This document shows positions 6,938 through 8,473 of a stretch of DNA of 8,473 nucleotides, piece by piece; position 1 is the first letter of the stretch, and the number at the start of each line of letters is the position of its first letter. The notes below the pieces were generated by a model, which made no database searches, was not told where the DNA came from, and saw only the letters and a list, made by a program, of their open reading frames with translations. Origin of the DNA: Aquabacterium sp. Its GTDB lineage: Bacteria; Pseudomonadota; Gammaproteobacteria; Burkholderiales; Burkholderiaceae_C. Position numbers and translations under genes: made by a program. Location of the stretch: the NCBI GenBank assembly GCA_017989885.1, contig JAGNPA010000060.1, positions 1-8,473 of the forward strand. The letters run 5' to 3'.

Positions 6938-8217
6938 GGCATGAGCCCTTGTGCGTGTTGCAGCCGCGCCCAGGCTTGGGCCAGGGCGGCTTGTTGTCGT
7001 GCAGCGGCGGCCTCGGCCTGTGCCGCAGCGCTCAAGGCGCGCAGCAGGTCGGGCAGCGCGGTTTCGCCGGCAGAGAACGCGCGTTGCAGCCATTGGCCGC
7101 GCTGCCTCAGCAAGCGGGCACGCTCCTGCTCGTTCGTGGCTTGCGCCTGCGTGTTGGCCCAGTGGGCTTGTGCCAGTTCGAGTTGGGAGCCCAGGTGTCG
7201 CTGTGTTTGAGCCTGCTCGGCCAGCGCGGTATCTTGCGCGGCCAGGGCGGCAGCCAGCTGAGGCTGCCGGTGCGTCGCCGTGCCCAGTGGGAGCTTCATG
7301 GACAAGGCCACACTGTTTTGCGCCCCACCCAGCTTGGCTCGCTCCTGTCGCCAGGACACGCCCAGCTCGGGCGCCGCGCCGGCCAGCTGAGAAGCCGACG
7401 CCACCCGCGCCCGCGCGAGCGCCACCCCCAGGTTGGCGAGCTGGGCCTCGGGGTGCGCGGCCAGATCATCTGCCGTCGCCTGAACCGCCCCGGTCATGGC
7501 AACCGGCTCAGCCAAGGGAAGCGCGGACAAGCCGGTCAAGGTCTGCCACGCACTCATTTCAGCCTGCAGAGCCCAGCGCGCTTGCGACGTTTGCGCTTCC
7601 CACCCCAGCAACTCGGCTTTGGCGGCCAGCTCATCGGCCGGGGCCAGATCGCCGGCTCGAACACGACGCGCCACGTCTTGCGCCAGTGTGGCCAGCAACT
7701 GCTGCTGCGTGTTCACCTGAGCGAGCTCGGCTTGCGCCAGGCGCACACGCGCGGCCGCTTCACGCACCAAGCCTGCCACCCGCCAGCGTACCGCCTGCTG
7801 ACTGGCGTCGGCCCAGGCCGCCTCGGCCGAGGCGCTGGCCTGACTGCGGTCGCGCTGGTCCCAGCGCCACAAAGGCAGGCTCACACCGAGCTCGGTTTCA
7901 CGCTCGCCCCGGGTGGCCGCGCTCACGCCCTCGCGTTGTGCCACATCGAGTGAAGGAGGCGCCACCAACCAGCTGTCGGCTACCTGCCGTGAGGCCTGCG
8001 CCACGCGCTGGCGGCCTTGGGCCTCGACATGGAGAGGGGAGCGCGCCCATGCCGCCTCCACCGCTTGCGTCCAGGACACCGACACAGGGCCGGATGCTTC
8101 GGAGACGCTCTGCGAGAGCGGCGTTTCAATGGGCTGGGCCTGGACAGGAAAGCACAGCGTAACGGCGACCGCGAGGGCCGCAGCACGCCATGGCACGAAC
8201 CATGGTGAGGGTTTCAC
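6934..8217 (-). CDS. TolC-family outer-membrane channel of the metal efflux system, CzcC type
   Basis: This 427-residue protein has the length and alanine/glutamine-rich helical character of outer-membrane efflux proteins. A signal peptide (1-27) ends VQA|QP. The two structural repeats are recognisable: SWTQAVEAAWARSP near 48-61 opens the first, and AGDLAPADELAAKAELLGWE closes its helical part; HPEAQLANLGVALARARV opens the second, and FSAGETALPDLLRALSAA ends it before a coiled C-terminal helix. Such trimers form the exit duct that the CzcB-type adaptor contacts. The start is GTG at 8217; an in-frame stop at 8239-8241 rules out a longer form, and no good ribosome site is visible, so initiation may be weak. 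It is the first gene of the cluster and its stop overlaps the next start by 4 bp. Cys22 does not sit in a good lipobox, so I do not call it a lipoprotein. Family assignment is firm. Confidence 0.94.
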   Translation of the reverse strand: MKPSPWFVPWRAAALAVAVTLCFPVQAQPIETPLSQSVSEASGPVSVSWTQAVEAAWARSPLHVEAQGRQRVAQASRQVADSWLVAPPSLDVAQREGVSAATRGERETELGVSLPLWRWDQRDRSQASASAEAAWADASQQAVRWRVAGLVREAAARVRLAQAELAQVNTQQQLLATLAQDVARRVRAGDLAPADELAAKAELLGWEAQTSQARWALQAEMSAWQTLTGLSALPLAEPVAMTGAVQATADDLAAHPEAQLANLGVALARARVASASQLAGAAPELGVSWRQERAKLGGAQNSVALSMKLPLGTATHRQPQLAAALAAQDTALAEQAQTQRHLGSQLELAQAHWANTQAQATNEQERARLLRQRGQWLQRAFSAGETALPDLLRALSAAAQAEAAAARQQAALAQAWARLQHAQGLMP

Positions 8218-8290
8218 GATTTTTCTGACGAGAGGGTGTCATGCCCACGCGGCTCACAAGCCTGTACAGCACCACACACATCAATGGATC

Positions 8291-8300
8291 GCCCGCGGGC
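8291..8300. repeat. 10-bp perfect palindrome GCCCGCGGGC
   Basis: GCCCGCGGGC is its own reverse complement and shares its last two bases with the 16-bp palindrome that follows. GC-rich sequence gives such palindromes by chance, so on its own it means little. Confidence 0.6.
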
Positions 8301-8314
8301 CATGGATCCATGGC
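8299..8314. promoter_or_regulatory. 16-bp perfect palindrome, possible operator of the efflux cluster
   Basis: GCCATGGATCCATGGC is a perfect 16-bp palindrome lying 82-97 bases upstream of the first start codon in the only long non-coding stretch. A symmetric site here could bind a dimeric regulator. ATGGATC also occurs at 8284-8290 in direct orientation, 18 bp from the copy inside the palindrome (8302-8308). It matches no metal-regulator box I know, so the operator role is a guess. Confidence 0.35.
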
Positions 8315-8473
8315 GGCGCCGGCATCGGACTTGATGTCAGAAAAAAGTTCGAGGGGGGCGTTCCAAACCGCTCAGACAAGGCGGCGGCGCCTCCTGACGC
8401 GCAAGCTCGGTCAGGGCGTCCCGGCCCACGGGAAGGAAAACCGGTGTGGAGGCCGGCCATAACGCCAGGGCGA

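Larger units (their letters stand above)
8220..8345. repeat. Separated 10-bp inverted repeat flanking the leader
   Basis: TTTTTCTGAC at 8220-8229 and its exact reverse complement GTCAGAAAAA at 8336-8345 flank 106 bases that contain the palindromes. The left arm sits directly before the GTG start of the channel gene. It may be coincidence. Confidence 0.4.
8218..8473. other. Upstream leader of the metal-efflux cluster, no convincing gene
   Basis: These 256 bases precede the first gene and should hold its promoter. I found no good minus-strand -35/-10 pair: TTGATG at 8279-8284 could be a -35, but the bases 17-18 further on are a poor -10. The stretch contains adjacent palindromes (8291-8314), an 8-bp palindrome CTGTACAG (8262-8269) and a separated inverted repeat (8220-8229 with 8336-8345). 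No regulator gene begins convincingly here. Confidence 0.6.

Noticed and set aside
6938..7093. Upstream extension of the 206-residue gene to an ATG at 7093
   Set aside because: It would overlap the channel gene by 160 bp and add an arginine-rich stretch before the signal sequence; the ATGA overlap start fits better.
6901..8162. Plus-strand open frames of 350 and 403 codons opposite the channel gene
   Set aside because: Arginine-, proline- or glutamine-rich shadows of a clear TolC-family gene.
8256..8284. TTGATG (8279-8284) with a downstream -10 as the cluster promoter
   Set aside because: The hexamers at 17-18 bp spacing match the -10 consensus at only one or two positions.
8300..8313. CCATGGATCCATGG looks like stacked NcoI and BamHI cloning sites
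   Set aside because: No vector or adapter sequence surrounds it, and the neighbouring bases look like native GC-rich DNA.
8241..8462. 73-codon plus-strand open frame, divergent from the cluster, with a GAGAGGG stretch before its ATG
   Set aside because: The predicted peptide has no recognisable motif and spans the palindromes and both poor-complexity stretches; nothing but openness supports it.

Overview
The window is a GC-rich (roughly two-thirds G+C by eye), densely coding stretch that looks like a chromosome or plasmid segment of a betaproteobacterium. Burkholderiales is likely and the Comamonadaceae are plausible, judging from codon use and the style of the proteins; this is an inference, as no taxonomic marker is present. 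All convincing genes lie on the minus strand and read from right to left. They form one tight cluster that resembles a heavy-metal efflux operon of the Czc/Cus (HME-RND) type.

In transcription order the genes are: a TolC/CzcC-type outer-membrane channel (8217-6934, GTG start); a 206-residue membrane-anchored periplasmic protein (6937-6317); a CzcB-type periplasmic adaptor (6320-5169); a 1041-residue HME-RND pump (5157-2032); two small secreted proteins that are paralogues of each other (1995-1516 and 1473-1090); and an EamA/DMT-type inner-membrane transporter with a 62-residue tail holding 23 histidines (1085-15). The first three genes overlap by 4 bp (ATGA junctions). The adaptor and pump are 11 bp apart, and the later gaps are 36, 42 and 4 bp. 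This spacing points to one co-transcribed, translationally coupled seven-gene unit.

The core (channel, adaptor, pump) would span the envelope and drive metal ions out with the proton gradient. The accessory proteins carry many likely metal ligands. A 15-residue segment ([15 protein letters not shown]) is identical in the 206-residue protein and the adaptor, although 10 of its 15 codons differ. The two small secreted proteins both appear to be cut so that the mature chain starts with histidine. The DMT transporter has a repeated HxHxHxH tail. Together these suggest a divalent-metal (Ni, Co or Zn are plausible) export and buffering system. The metal is not proven by sequence, and no regulator lies inside the window.

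The 256 bp upstream of the first gene (8218-8473) hold no convincing gene or consensus promoter, but contain a 16-bp perfect palindrome next to a 10-bp one, which may be an operator. No RNA genes, CRISPR arrays, insertion sequences or clear terminators were seen. The cluster's terminator should lie left of position 15, outside the window.
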